Positions 8,829 through 16,890 of a stretch of DNA of 64,000 nt are shown here, piece after piece. The notes under the pieces were generated by a model, which was not told the origin of the DNA, searched no databases, and saw only the letters and a program-made list of their open reading frames with translations. The stretch is from Alteromonas sp. LOR (GTDB lineage: Bacteria > Pseudomonadota > Gammaproteobacteria > Enterobacterales > Alteromonadaceae). Location: assembly GCF_000753865.1 (NCBI RefSeq), contig NZ_JQFW01000001.1, positions 62,001 through 126,000 on the forward strand, written 5' to 3'. The translations under genes were made by a program, and so were the position numbers. Position 1 is the stretch's first letter; every line of letters begins with the position of its first letter.

Positions 8829-9143
8829 ATGGCGCTTATTAAATTAAAAACATCAGATGTAAATTTGTATTCACCCTTTTCGGGGATTTGCATTTATGGT
8901 GAGGAAGAGGTCGCTGATATCGAAGCGGACGATACTGTGTTATACACCTGCTTCGAAAGCGAGGGCGTTGGCTATGTATCAGAGCGAGTCGCAGAAGCGC
9001 TTAAGCAGCAAGGTATTTCGGACCCTGAATCACTGTCACCGGCAGAAGTGGTAGCTATCATCGATATTCCAGACGCAGTGCTGATTGAATATGATGGTGG
9101 CTTTAATGGGTTAAGTTGGTTTTTGTTCGCACCAACACCATAA
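8829..9143 (+). CDS. Hypothetical small acidic protein
   Basis: The product is 104 residues, acidic, with mixed strand and helix character, for example NGLSWFLFAPTP at its C-terminus and two hydrophobic patches. AGGAG lies seven bases before the ATG, which supports translation. It is isolated, with no obvious operon partner. No family is recognised. Confidence 0.55.
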   Translation: MALIKLKTSDVNLYSPFSGICIYGEEEVADIEADDTVLYTCFESEGVGYVSERVAEALKQQGISDPESLSPAEVVAIIDIPDAVLIEYDGGFNGLSWFLFAPTP

Positions 9144-9331
9144 TCATAAGACATCACTCACCTTTGAATGTTGATGGCACACGGTGGCATGTGGCATTGG
9201 TTTTTACAAGTTAAATGCATCAATGGAGTTAGTATCAACATAATGCTAACTCATTGTTTATAATAAACTATTGATCTATTTCTCTCATTATACTAGCGTA
9301 AAGAGAGATACCACTGACACGATAGCATGAC

Positions 9332-9670
9332 ATGCTCACTTACCCCGATGGCTGGCTACTTTACACACTAACCGCTAACAACGCCGCTACCCAGGTTTGT
9401 CTCGTCACGCTCTTCAATGACAATTCGATTAGCGTTCACTGCGCAAGACAAGCTGCTGTACCTATCCATACGAAAGAAGGTAGCTATCATTGGACGGCCT
9501 CAAATGGGGAGATCTCGATACTGCATCCACTCAAAGAGGGCTGCGTGCGCTCATTACAACGGGTTTTATTGGACAGCGAGCTGGCAAAGTGGCGTGCGGC
9601 ACACGTGACCGTGCAACGTATCCGGGTCAGTGATGTTTCCCCTCGACCCAGCATAAAGGAGACACCATGA
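9332..9670 (+). CDS. Hypothetical protein, first of an overlapping pair
   Basis: A 112-residue product without signal peptide or membrane segment, with alternating strands in the first half (GWLLYTLTANNAATQVCLVT). Its stop overlaps the next start as ATGA (9667-9670), so the two genes are translationally coupled. An alternative ATG in another frame at 9326 would not give this protein. The family is unknown. The pairing of two about 100-residue soluble proteins in an accessory block is compatible with an immunity or toxin-antitoxin pair, but nothing in either sequence proves this. Confidence 0.5.
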   Translation: MLTYPDGWLLYTLTANNAATQVCLVTLFNDNSISVHCARQAAVPIHTKEGSYHWTASNGEISILHPLKEGCVRSLQRVLLDSELAKWRAAHVTVQRIRVSDVSPRPSIKETP

Positions 9671-9954
9671 CAGTGTATTGTAATTATGTATGGAAGGTGG
9701 ATGCAGACACGGAGCCTCGCCCTCTGCTGACCCAGTTTGCGCAGGAACACTTTCACGCCCATGAGGCTGTGCCCATCGATACCACTCAATATGGCATTGA
9801 TCATGGCTTGAATGATGTGCGAGCAGTCTTCAAACCGGAACAACATTGGATCGCTTTCTGCTGTCGCTATCAGCATGATGTGGTCGCGACTGAAGGCAAA
9901 GTCCTAGCATTCGCCCAGGCCCACGGCCTGACGGTCGAGCGCATGCGAAAGTAA
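9667..9954 (+). CDS. Hypothetical protein, second of an overlapping pair
   Basis: This 95-residue protein starts at an ATG with AAGGAG seven bases upstream and overlaps the previous gene by four bases. It is rich in His, aromatic and acidic residues (FAQEHFHAHEAVPID, EQHWIAFCCRYQHDVV) and contains a two-cysteine patch. No family is recognised. A long antiparallel frame at 9487-9876 is judged a shadow because both plus-strand genes have coupled starts and a strong ribosome site. Confidence 0.55.
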   Translation: MTVYCNYVWKVDADTEPRPLLTQFAQEHFHAHEAVPIDTTQYGIDHGLNDVRAVFKPEQHWIAFCCRYQHDVVATEGKVLAFAQAHGLTVERMRK

Positions 9955-10354
9955 GGACATGCCGATTACTCCATGATGGTTAGCGTTCGTTTATCCCGAG
10001 AATTGATTAGAAAAGTGCGATAAATGACACGTTCAGGGGAAATGGACCGCCAACAGCGATTTTGGGCCTAATGGCGCATAAGAAGGGATTATGTTTAATA
10101 CATTTTCAAGCACATTTCTGCATGTTTGACGCGTTTAAAACTTATCTTTTTGGCGCGTTCACGCAACGTTTCTTGCGTAGCGTTATTTTTTGTTTTTTTA
10201 ACGTCACGTGTAACCATTTCCCGTCAACCTGTTGTTTATTTTCACATTAAGATATAGTCCGCTCTACTTTATTTTCGCATATTCCGGCTATTCCAATTTC
10301 ATTGGCGTTGATGCAATATGCAGTATGTTGAAAGACGCCTGACATGGAGAGGTT
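9955..10354. other. Intergenic region before the HNH gene
   Basis: No gene is supported; a 62-codon plus-strand frame (10062-10250) is rich in Phe and Cys and has no ribosome site. The stretch is AT-rich and holds the terminator candidate at 10161-10200. The HNH gene's own promoter presumably lies after about 10250. Confidence 0.4.
10161..10200 (+). terminator. Probable Rho-independent terminator
   Basis: ACGCAA (10161-10166) pairs with TTGCGT (10173-10178) over a six-base loop, followed after a few bases by two T-rich runs (10185-10199). It would end the transcript of the two overlapping small genes. The stem is short, so the call is moderate. Confidence 0.45.
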
Positions 10355-11137
10355 ATGTCTCACTATTATTATGCTTATCATGGTCCTGAAAATACTTCAG
10401 CATTTACCACTGGCATGGGCTACGGACTGAGTGAGAAGCAACGATGGAAGTACGAACGCGTACAACCGAACGATAAAGTCTTTATCATTCAAAAACTAAA
10501 AGAGTGGCCCACGTTTGAACTGTGTGGGTTGTACGAAGTGACAGGTCGATATCATGAGCCCACCGCTAATCGTCCTTTACGCTTTCATCTCCAAGAACAG
10601 ACCGTCCCCGATAAATCAATCACACTGGATGAATTGGTACTTAGCGAGTTACTTCCCCATGAAACAAGAGGGAATAAGAATTGGAGCAATTTTAAGCGCC
10701 ACTTCTGTGCGCAAGGCGTGTCATTCAGAGCTCCTATCTCAACCGACGTCAGGCATATTTTATCGGCACTGCTCGCCCCAAAAGCGGTGGTACTCTCTGA
10801 CATAGACAAAGACTTTGAGAAAGACGTTGTCCGTTCTCAACAGCGTTCCGCTGAGGAGCGGCAACGTCGATTGCAAAAAGCGCCTAAAATCCCACAGACC
10901 TCCATTGTTGAAGTGAGCGTATTTCAACGTAACCCAGATGTGGTGGCTGAAGTCCTCTTTCGTGCCAAGGGCATCTGTGGATCGTGCAAGACCCCTGCGC
11001 CCTTCACGCGTAGAAAAGATGGATCCCCTTATCTAGAAGTGCACCATATTCAACAGTTGGCCCATGGAGGGGAGGATACCGTGGAAAATGCAATCGCATT
11101 ATGCCCCAATTGTCATAGGCAAAAGCATTTTGGTTAA
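10355..11137 (+). CDS. HNH endonuclease with N-terminal PUA/EVE-like domain
   Basis: The C-terminal 65 residues are a zinc-bound HNH nuclease. The CxxC pairs are Cys208/Cys211 and Cys250/Cys253, the catalytic His-His is 230-231 in YLEVHHIQQLAHGG, and AIALCPNCHRQKH ends the motif. The first 130 residues are a separate domain with an aromatic-rich start (YYYAYHGPENTS) and VQPNDKVFIIQ, reminiscent of PUA/EVE-like modified-base readers; this part is inference. Reader-HNH fusions are typical of McrA-like type IV restriction enzymes, which cut modified invading DNA. The gene sits with other defence-type genes, which agrees with that role. No partner methylase is adjacent. Confidence 0.75.
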   Translation: MSHYYYAYHGPENTSAFTTGMGYGLSEKQRWKYERVQPNDKVFIIQKLKEWPTFELCGLYEVTGRYHEPTANRPLRFHLQEQTVPDKSITLDELVLSELLPHETRGNKNWSNFKRHFCAQGVSFRAPISTDVRHILSALLAPKAVVLSDIDKDFEKDVVRSQQRSAEERQRRLQKAPKIPQTSIVEVSVFQRNPDVVAEVLFRAKGICGSCKTPAPFTRRKDGSPYLEVHHIQQLAHGGEDTVENAIALCPNCHRQKHFG

Positions 11138-11184
11138 CCGAATAACGGAAGCGAACGTTGCTTTATGGGGCTTACGTTCCTTTA

Positions 11185-12219
11185 TTAATATTGTCTATGC
11201 GCTTTCGCTATGATGCCAACAACATTACTCGCTTCTTCAACGATGATGTAATCAATGCCTCGCTGCTTAAATATCTGTTTCGCTTTTATTAAACTTTCAG
11301 TACTTCCACACCGTTGAGTGTTTGACGGCAGCTGAAGGGTGCTAATGATCTCGCCAAAGGTAATTTCCGTTAAGTCCAGCATTAAAGTGCCATCACACTC
11401 TTTGTTTCGGAGCATAAAATCGAGAAGGTGCGATTTTTCAATGATCAGCGGCACATCGCCGTCATAATAATAAAATCGACAGCTCGGGATATCGTTCAGT
11501 GTCGTAGTGTTGTCGACTCTCAAAAATTGGTTATCACACCGTTCGCCAAAATGAGGTTTCGGCTCACCATTGGCGCTAGGTGACGTACGTAAAATACCAT
11601 TGACGGTTGAATGATGCTTCGTCCAGTCATGCGTTTCTTCGCTTATCCACTTAATGACGTCGAGTAAGTCTGTGTGATATTTGGAAATATTTAGACCATA
11701 TATTGGCTCATGATGGGCGACGCGATTTCTAAATCTATTCAGATCTTTGACATGCTGCTGAAATTCATGCCGTGTTTTGGTCGTGTTTGGCAGTAATGTT
11801 TGCATATTTGACTGCCAAAATGGCCTGTCATACTCCGAACGAAAAAGATTGGACCAAAAATCAAACGTGAGGGTTGCCACGATGTCTTCTGTGTCATGAG
11901 ATTTCGCCCTCTGGATCCCCTTATCCAGCGCATCTTCGCTCTGTTGACTTAGCTCGCCTCGAAAGGTGGTGGAGCGTGGCCAATCCGGACCGTAAAGAGT
12001 AGAAAAAATACCGCTCATCTTGTTACGAAGCGTTACTTCCAAGATGTGTAATGGATACAAGAAGGACTTAGCAAGTCTTGCATTGTATAAATATAGATTA
12101 AAAGCATATTCCTCATTGAAGCCTGCCTTCATCAGAAAGGGCTTAAATCGTTCTTCCGATAAGTTAGACTTCAATTCGCCACTGTTGTTATAGGTATATG
12201 GGACTTGACTTTCTGCCAT
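11185..12219 (-). CDS. Abi-like protein with HEPN motif
   Basis: The first 210 residues match the Abi_2/AbiD-AbiF style: an early LYNARLAKSFLYPLHILEVTLRNKM segment precedes the HEPN ribonuclease motif R-x4-H at Arg164-His169 (FRNRVAHHEPIYG). Proteins of this family act in abortive infection as toxic RNases. The C-terminal 100 residues are extra and end with KQRGIDYIIVEEASNVVGII, which resembles a CBS-type nucleotide-binding half. That would be a regulatory domain, but this is inference. The gene is convergent with the HNH gene and has no visible antitoxin partner. A weak AAGGATT is placed about 14 bases before the ATG. Confidence 0.75.
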   Translation of the reverse strand: MAESQVPYTYNNSGELKSNLSEERFKPFLMKAGFNEEYAFNLYLYNARLAKSFLYPLHILEVTLRNKMSGIFSTLYGPDWPRSTTFRGELSQQSEDALDKGIQRAKSHDTEDIVATLTFDFWSNLFRSEYDRPFWQSNMQTLLPNTTKTRHEFQQHVKDLNRFRNRVAHHEPIYGLNISKYHTDLLDVIKWISEETHDWTKHHSTVNGILRTSPSANGEPKPHFGERCDNQFLRVDNTTTLNDIPSCRFYYYDGDVPLIIEKSHLLDFMLRNKECDGTLMLDLTEITFGEIISTLQLPSNTQRCGSTESLIKAKQIFKQRGIDYIIVEEASNVVGIIAKAHRQY

Positions 12220-12299
12220 ATTTTACTAGAATCCTTATTAGAGCAGTTGAACGGTCCCTCTGATTTATTATCATGCGCCTTCAACAATCTATCTAGATA

Positions 12300-12340
12300 C
12301 CCGAGACAGACAACAGTCCCTCTCGGGTTTTCGCTTTTTA
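12300..12340 (+). terminator. Orphan plus-strand terminator-like hairpin
   Basis: CCCGAGA (12300-12306) pairs with TCTCGGG (12321-12327), followed by TTTTCGCTTTTT. No plus-strand gene ends here, since the Abi gene reads away on the minus strand. It could mark the end of a lost gene or of a small RNA. Confidence 0.5.
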
Positions 12341-12446
12341 GGGGTATGGTAAACCCATGCCCTTAAAGATCAACAGTTAATCTTTGCCCCTATAAGGGTG
12401 TATCTACGGCGATGTATCAATACGTGAAATACAGATAACTGAAGGT

Positions 12447-12620
12447 TTATCTGCCGCACCGATACAATTTTTCGTACCTTTCTGCAATTTCATCAAACCA
12501 CAACGAGTGACTTCCTATCTCATCCACGTGCGGTGTAGGAATACCGGTTCTCTCATCAACATCAATGTAAAAGACGTGAAACTCACAATCACCTGCGCCG
12601 AGTGTATTGAGCTCACGCAT
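12447..12620 (-). pseudogene. 5'-truncated gene remnant, unknown family
   Basis: The minus-strand frame ends at 12447 and encodes a protein-like C-terminus containing CEFHVFYIDVDERTGIPTP and SHSLWFDEIAERYEKLY. The open frame continues upstream to 12707, but those residues overlap the start of the hsdR remnant on the other strand and look unnatural. I therefore read this as the 3' part of a gene whose 5' part was lost at a recombination junction near 12690. ATG 12620 is the nearest internal start. No family is recognised. Confidence 0.4.
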
Positions 12621-12686
12621 CAGGCGTAAAAAAAGGAACAGGTGAGGCTCTGGAATAGCGGCATGACACGACAGCACCACATAGGG

Positions 12687-15569
12687 ATGGGGGCCGATTA
12701 TGAGCAAAACATTTTGCGAGTTGTGCCAGAGCTGGTTTATTCCCCTAATGGCTATGATGGACGTTTAGATTTAACACTATTCGTCAACGGTATCCCTGTT
12801 GCGACTTGTGAGCTCAAATCTGAGTTTAAACAGTCGGTTGATAATGCCAAAGTCCAGTATATGAAGGACAGGCAGCCGAAAGATCCAAAAACTCGTAAAC
12901 TAGAGCCGTTATTGACCTTTAAACGTGGTGCGTTGGTTCACTTTGCTGTAAGTCAGTATAACGTAGCTATGACTACTCGCTTAGCTGGCAAGAAGACCTT
13001 TTTCCTACCGTTTGACCAAGACACAAGTGAAGGTGGTAAAGGTAACGATGTCCCTGACTCTTTATCCGCTGAAGGCTCAGATAGCTACGCCACATCTTAC
13101 CTTTGGAATGAGATTTTCCAGAAAGAAAACCTACTGTTGATCCTCAGCCGCTATATTCACCTCGAAGTTAAAGATGTTGAAAACTTAGACGGTTCAATCA
13201 CTCAAAAAGAAACAATGATTTTCCCTCGCTATCACCAGTGGGCGGTAGTCTCTAAGCTCCTTAAAACAGTGGATAGCGAAGGCACAGGGCATAAATACCT
13301 TATTCAACACAGCGCAGGTTCAGGCAAATCTAACTCGATTGCCTGGCTATCTCATCAATTGGCTTCAAAGCATTACTACATCGATCACCCTGAGCTTAAC
13401 AAACAAGCAGGAGATAAGGTTTTCGACTCTGTCATAGTGATCACGGACCGGACGGTTCTTGATAGCCAGTTACAGGACACTATTTACCAGTTTGATCATA
13501 ATGAAGGAATGATTGCTCGTGTTAACCGAGAAGAAGCGCAAGGCTCTAAATCAGGACAATTAGCTGGGGAGCTAAGGGCTAGCACCTCTATCATTATCGT
13601 GACTATTCAAACCTTCCCACACGTTTTGGAGGCTATCCGCAAAGATTCTACGCTAGCTGGTCGCAGCTTCGCAGTTATAGCGGATGAAGCGCACTCAAGC
13701 CAGACAGGAACGACTGCTCGCAAATTGCGTGAAGTGCTGATGGCGGAGCAGTTAGACGGTGATGAAGAGTTGGACAGTGAAGATATGCTGCGTTTATCTC
13801 TGGAAGCTCGTAAAGGTTCAAGCAAGCTCAGCTACTTTGCTTTTACCGCTACACCCAAGGCGAAAACATTAGAGCTGTTTGGTCGCAGACCAAACCTTGA
13901 TGAACCAGCAAGCGACACCAACAAGCCACAGCCATTCCACGTTTACTAAATGCGCCAAGCGATTGAAGAAGGGTTTATTCTGGATGTTCTACAAAACTAC
14001 ACCAGTTATCGTGTCGCTTATCAATTAGCCCATGAAAATCCTGATCTAGACCGAGAAATGGACAGCAAAAAAGCCGCTTCAAAAATGGCAAAGTGGGTTC
14101 GCTTACACCCGTATAACATTGCTCAGAAAGTGGAAACTATCATTGAGCATTTTAATGGAAAAATTAAACATCTGTTGGGCGGTGAAGCAAAAGCAATGGT
14201 TGTTACCAGTAGCCGACTAGAAGCAGTACGTTACAAACTTGTCTTTGAAAAATACGTACAAGAAAAAGGCTATACAAATGTTAATGCTATGGTCGCCTTT
14301 TCGGGTGAAGTGAATGATCCTGATTTACCCGATCACCCATTTACAGAAAATAATATGAATCCGGGTCTGCGTGGCCGTGATATGCGTAAAGCATTTGACA
14401 CCACAGATTATCAGGTGATGCTGGTTGCGAATAAGTTCCAGACTGGTTTTGACCAACCGAAATTGGTGGCGATGTATGTCGATAAACCATTAAAAGGCGT
14501 TGAGTGTATTCAAACTCTTTCAAGGCTAAACCGCACCTACAAAGGTAAAGATAAAACCTTTGTGCTCGACTTTGTGAATGACCCTGAAGAGATTTTGGCG
14601 GAGTTTAAGGTTTACTTTCAAACCGCTGAACTAGCTGGTGTGTCTGACCCCAATATTGTTTATGAGCTAATGAAGAAGCTCGATAAAGTCGGTATTTACC
14701 AATGGCGAGAGGTTGAGGCATTTGTTGAGACCTATAACAACAAACAAGCTAATCAAGCTAAGTTAGCCAATTTGTGTAAACCCGCAGTTGACCGTTTTTC
14801 CGTTCGTTATAAAGAAGCTTCTCAGGTGCTTCAATCGGCACAGGCAGAATTGTCTAAAGCAAAGATTGAACAGAATGATAAGAAAATCAAATTTGCCGAA
14901 AACAGCGTTAAACACGCAATGGAAGCACGAGATATTCTGGAAGTGTTCAAGAAAGACTTAATGTCGTTCTATCGCTTCTACGAGTTTACGTCTCAAATTG
15001 TCAATTTTGATGATCTTGAGCTAGAGAAGCTAAGTGTTTTCGCCAAACATCTTTACCCACTGCTTCGCCTTGATGTGGTGGAGGACGAGATTGATTTATC
15101 TGATGTGGTAATGACGCACTACCGTTTACACGAGCAGCGAGAGGCTGACTTGCAACTCGGTGTCAAAATTGGTGAAGAACCAAAGTCTTATTTGCCTGAT
15201 GCAAAAGAAGGTTCTGGTGCAGTTCCGAAAGACCCCAAAACTGAGCTTCTTAATGAAATCATTCAACGAATGAACGATTTGTTTATCGAAGATGGCTTAT
15301 CTGAAAACGATATGCTCAATTATGCCAATACAATTGCAGGCAAAATTTCGGAAAATGAAGTCGTTATGGACCAGCTTCGCAACAACACTAAAGAACAAGC
15401 GATGCTCGGTCAATTCCCAGAATCAATCAACAGCGCCATCATCGAAAGTATGGATGTACATAACGACATGGCGATGAAACTTCTGTCAAATGAAGCAATC
15501 GCAAAAGGCTTTGCTGGATTAATGTTTGATGTGTTGATGAAGGGTTTGAGTAGCGATGCAAAGTTATAA
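12687..15569 (+). pseudogene. hsdR: Decayed type I restriction subunit HsdR (truncated, nonsense codon)
   Basis: Two consecutive same-frame ORFs read as one HsdR. Visible parts are the PD-(D/E)xK nuclease (RLDLTLFVNGIPVATCELK), Walker A SAGSGKSNS, the DEAH box ADEAHSSQTG, FTATPKAKTLELFG, and then SRLNRTYKGKDKTFVLDFVN in the helicase half. An in-frame TAA at 13947-13949 splits it between PFHVY and MRQAIEEGF. Relatives carry a serine here as I recall them, so one TCA-to-TAA change would explain it. The homology starts abruptly at DYEQNILRVV, so about 60-100 N-terminal residues are missing. No hsdM or hsdS lies nearby. Re-initiation at the adjacent ATG (13950) could give a free C-terminal piece, but restriction activity is unlikely. 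Confidence 0.85.
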
Positions 15570-15584
15570 GAATTTAAGCTTCGT

Positions 15585-15692
15585 AAAAACGAAGACAATC
15601 TTTAAGGCCTAACTTTCAATGAGTTAAGCTTTTTTAGTACATGGTTTGCTAGAAGATTGTCTTCGCTCTAATTTCTTCTGTCTTCGTTTTAA
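15585..15692. repeat. Inverted/direct repeats at the right edge of the accessory block
   Basis: CGAAGACAATCTT (15590-15602) is repeated as its exact complement AAGATTGTCTTCG (15653-15665). TGTCTTCGTTTT (15679-15690) is a third, complementary copy of the AAAACGAAGACA core. The 12-mer AAAAACGAAGAC at 15585-15596 also occurs at 6728-6739. The arms are about 50 bases apart, so this is not a normal terminator. Confidence 0.6.
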
Positions 15693-15705
15693 TTACTTCA
15701 GATCA

Positions 15706-16887
15706 CTACACCACCTGCCCGGCTGCCCAGCCGCTGCTCCACGCCCATTGAAAGTTGTAGCCCCCTAGCCAGCCGGTGACATCCACTACTTCACCAATAA
15801 AATAAAGCCCTTCCACATTGTTGGCCATCATGGTTTTTGACGACAGTTGATTGGTGTCAACACCACCAATGGTGACTTCCGCTGTGCGATAACCCTCTGT
15901 GCCGTTTGGCTTGATATGCCAGTTTTCTAAGGTGTTTGCTATATTCTCGCATTCCCCGTGGGACAGTTGCTTCACCGGCACGTTGCGCCATTCATTTAGC
16001 TCAATAAAACTTTGCGATACGCGTTTGGGAAAAATTTTATTTAAGCAGGTAGCAAGCAGTGCGTCAGGCGTTTGTGCTCTGGCGTTATTTATCAGCTCGT
16101 GAGGGTCATTATCGGGAGTCGTATTAATACTTAATGTATCGCCGGCTTCCCAGTAGCTGGAAATTTGCAGCATAGAAGGGCCACTTAACCCTCGATGAGT
16201 AAACAACATGGCCTCTTTAAAGGTGGTGTCGTTGCAGCTTGCGTAAACATCTACCGCTACACCACTTAAATCGGCAAGGGTTTCTTTGTCTTTGTCATGC
16301 AAAGTAAATGGTACCAAGGCCGCTCTCGTTGGCAGCACATCTAGCCCAAATTGCTCAGCAATTTTATAGCCAAAAGGCGTTGCTCCGAGTTTTGGCATGC
16401 TTAAGCCGCCAGTAGCGACCACAAGAGATTCGCATTCGTAGTCACCATTTGAAGTGGATAGTATGTACTTACTTTCGCGCTTCTCTATCGACAATATCTC
16501 GCAGCGTGTGGTTATCGTCACTTTGGCTTTTTCGCACTCTTTAAGCAGTAAATCAACGATATCTTTAGCGCTATCGTCACAAAACAACTGCCCTAACGTT
16601 TTCTCATGATAAGCAATACCGTACTCGGCAACGAGTGATATAAAGTCCCATTGCGTGTAGCGGCTTAAAGCCGACTTGCAAAAGTGGGGGTTTTGAGACA
16701 GAAAGTTCTCTGGCCCTGCGTACATATTGGTAAAATTACAGCGCCCGCCGCCAGACATAAGTATTTTTCGGCCTACTTTCTTGGCGTGATCAAGTACCTC
16801 TACGCTACGCCCTCGTGCACCAGCCTGCGCGGCACAAAAAAGTCCGGCAGCTCCCGCTCCAAGCACTATCACATCACGTTTAATCAC
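15706..16887 (-). CDS. HI0933-like FAD-dependent oxidoreductase
   Basis: The protein starts with the dinucleotide-binding motif VIVLGAGAAGLFCAAQAGARG and carries the family signature GGGRCNFTN near residue 50. GLYFIGEVVDVTGWLGGYNF near the C-terminus is the second FAD contact. Length (393) matches the HI0933/BaiN group of flavoproteins, most of which have no assigned substrate. The start is GTG with GAGAGG ten bases upstream. It begins three bases after fbpC ends, so it is probably the last gene of the iron transport operon; a redox role in iron handling is inference only. Confidence 0.9.
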   Translation of the reverse strand: MIKRDVIVLGAGAAGLFCAAQAGARGRSVEVLDHAKKVGRKILMSGGGRCNFTNMYAGPENFLSQNPHFCKSALSRYTQWDFISLVAEYGIAYHEKTLGQLFCDDSAKDIVDLLLKECEKAKVTITTRCEILSIEKRESKYILSTSNGDYECESLVVATGGLSMPKLGATPFGYKIAEQFGLDVLPTRAALVPFTLHDKDKETLADLSGVAVDVYASCNDTTFKEAMLFTHRGLSGPSMLQISSYWEAGDTLSINTTPDNDPHELINNARAQTPDALLATCLNKIFPKRVSQSFIELNEWRNVPVKQLSHGECENIANTLENWHIKPNGTEGYRTAEVTIGGVDTNQLSSKTMMANNVEGLYFIGEVVDVTGWLGGYNFQWAWSSGWAAGQVV

Positions 16888-16890
16888 GTA

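Noticed and set aside
9487-9876. 129-codon minus-strand open frame
   Set aside because: Lies opposite two plus-strand genes that have an ATGA overlap and a strong ribosome site; no own ribosome site found.
10062-10250. 62-codon plus-strand open frame upstream of the HNH gene
   Set aside because: Rich in Phe and Cys from AT-rich DNA, no ribosome site, and it spans the terminator candidate.
8829-12340. Integron cassette array
   Set aside because: Small cassette-like genes are present, but no attC-type sites with paired core motifs and no integrase were seen.
13947-13952. Programmed readthrough or recoding at the HsdR stop codon
   Set aside because: TAA is a strong stop, no recoding signal was seen, and the gene is also 5'-truncated, so ordinary decay is simpler.
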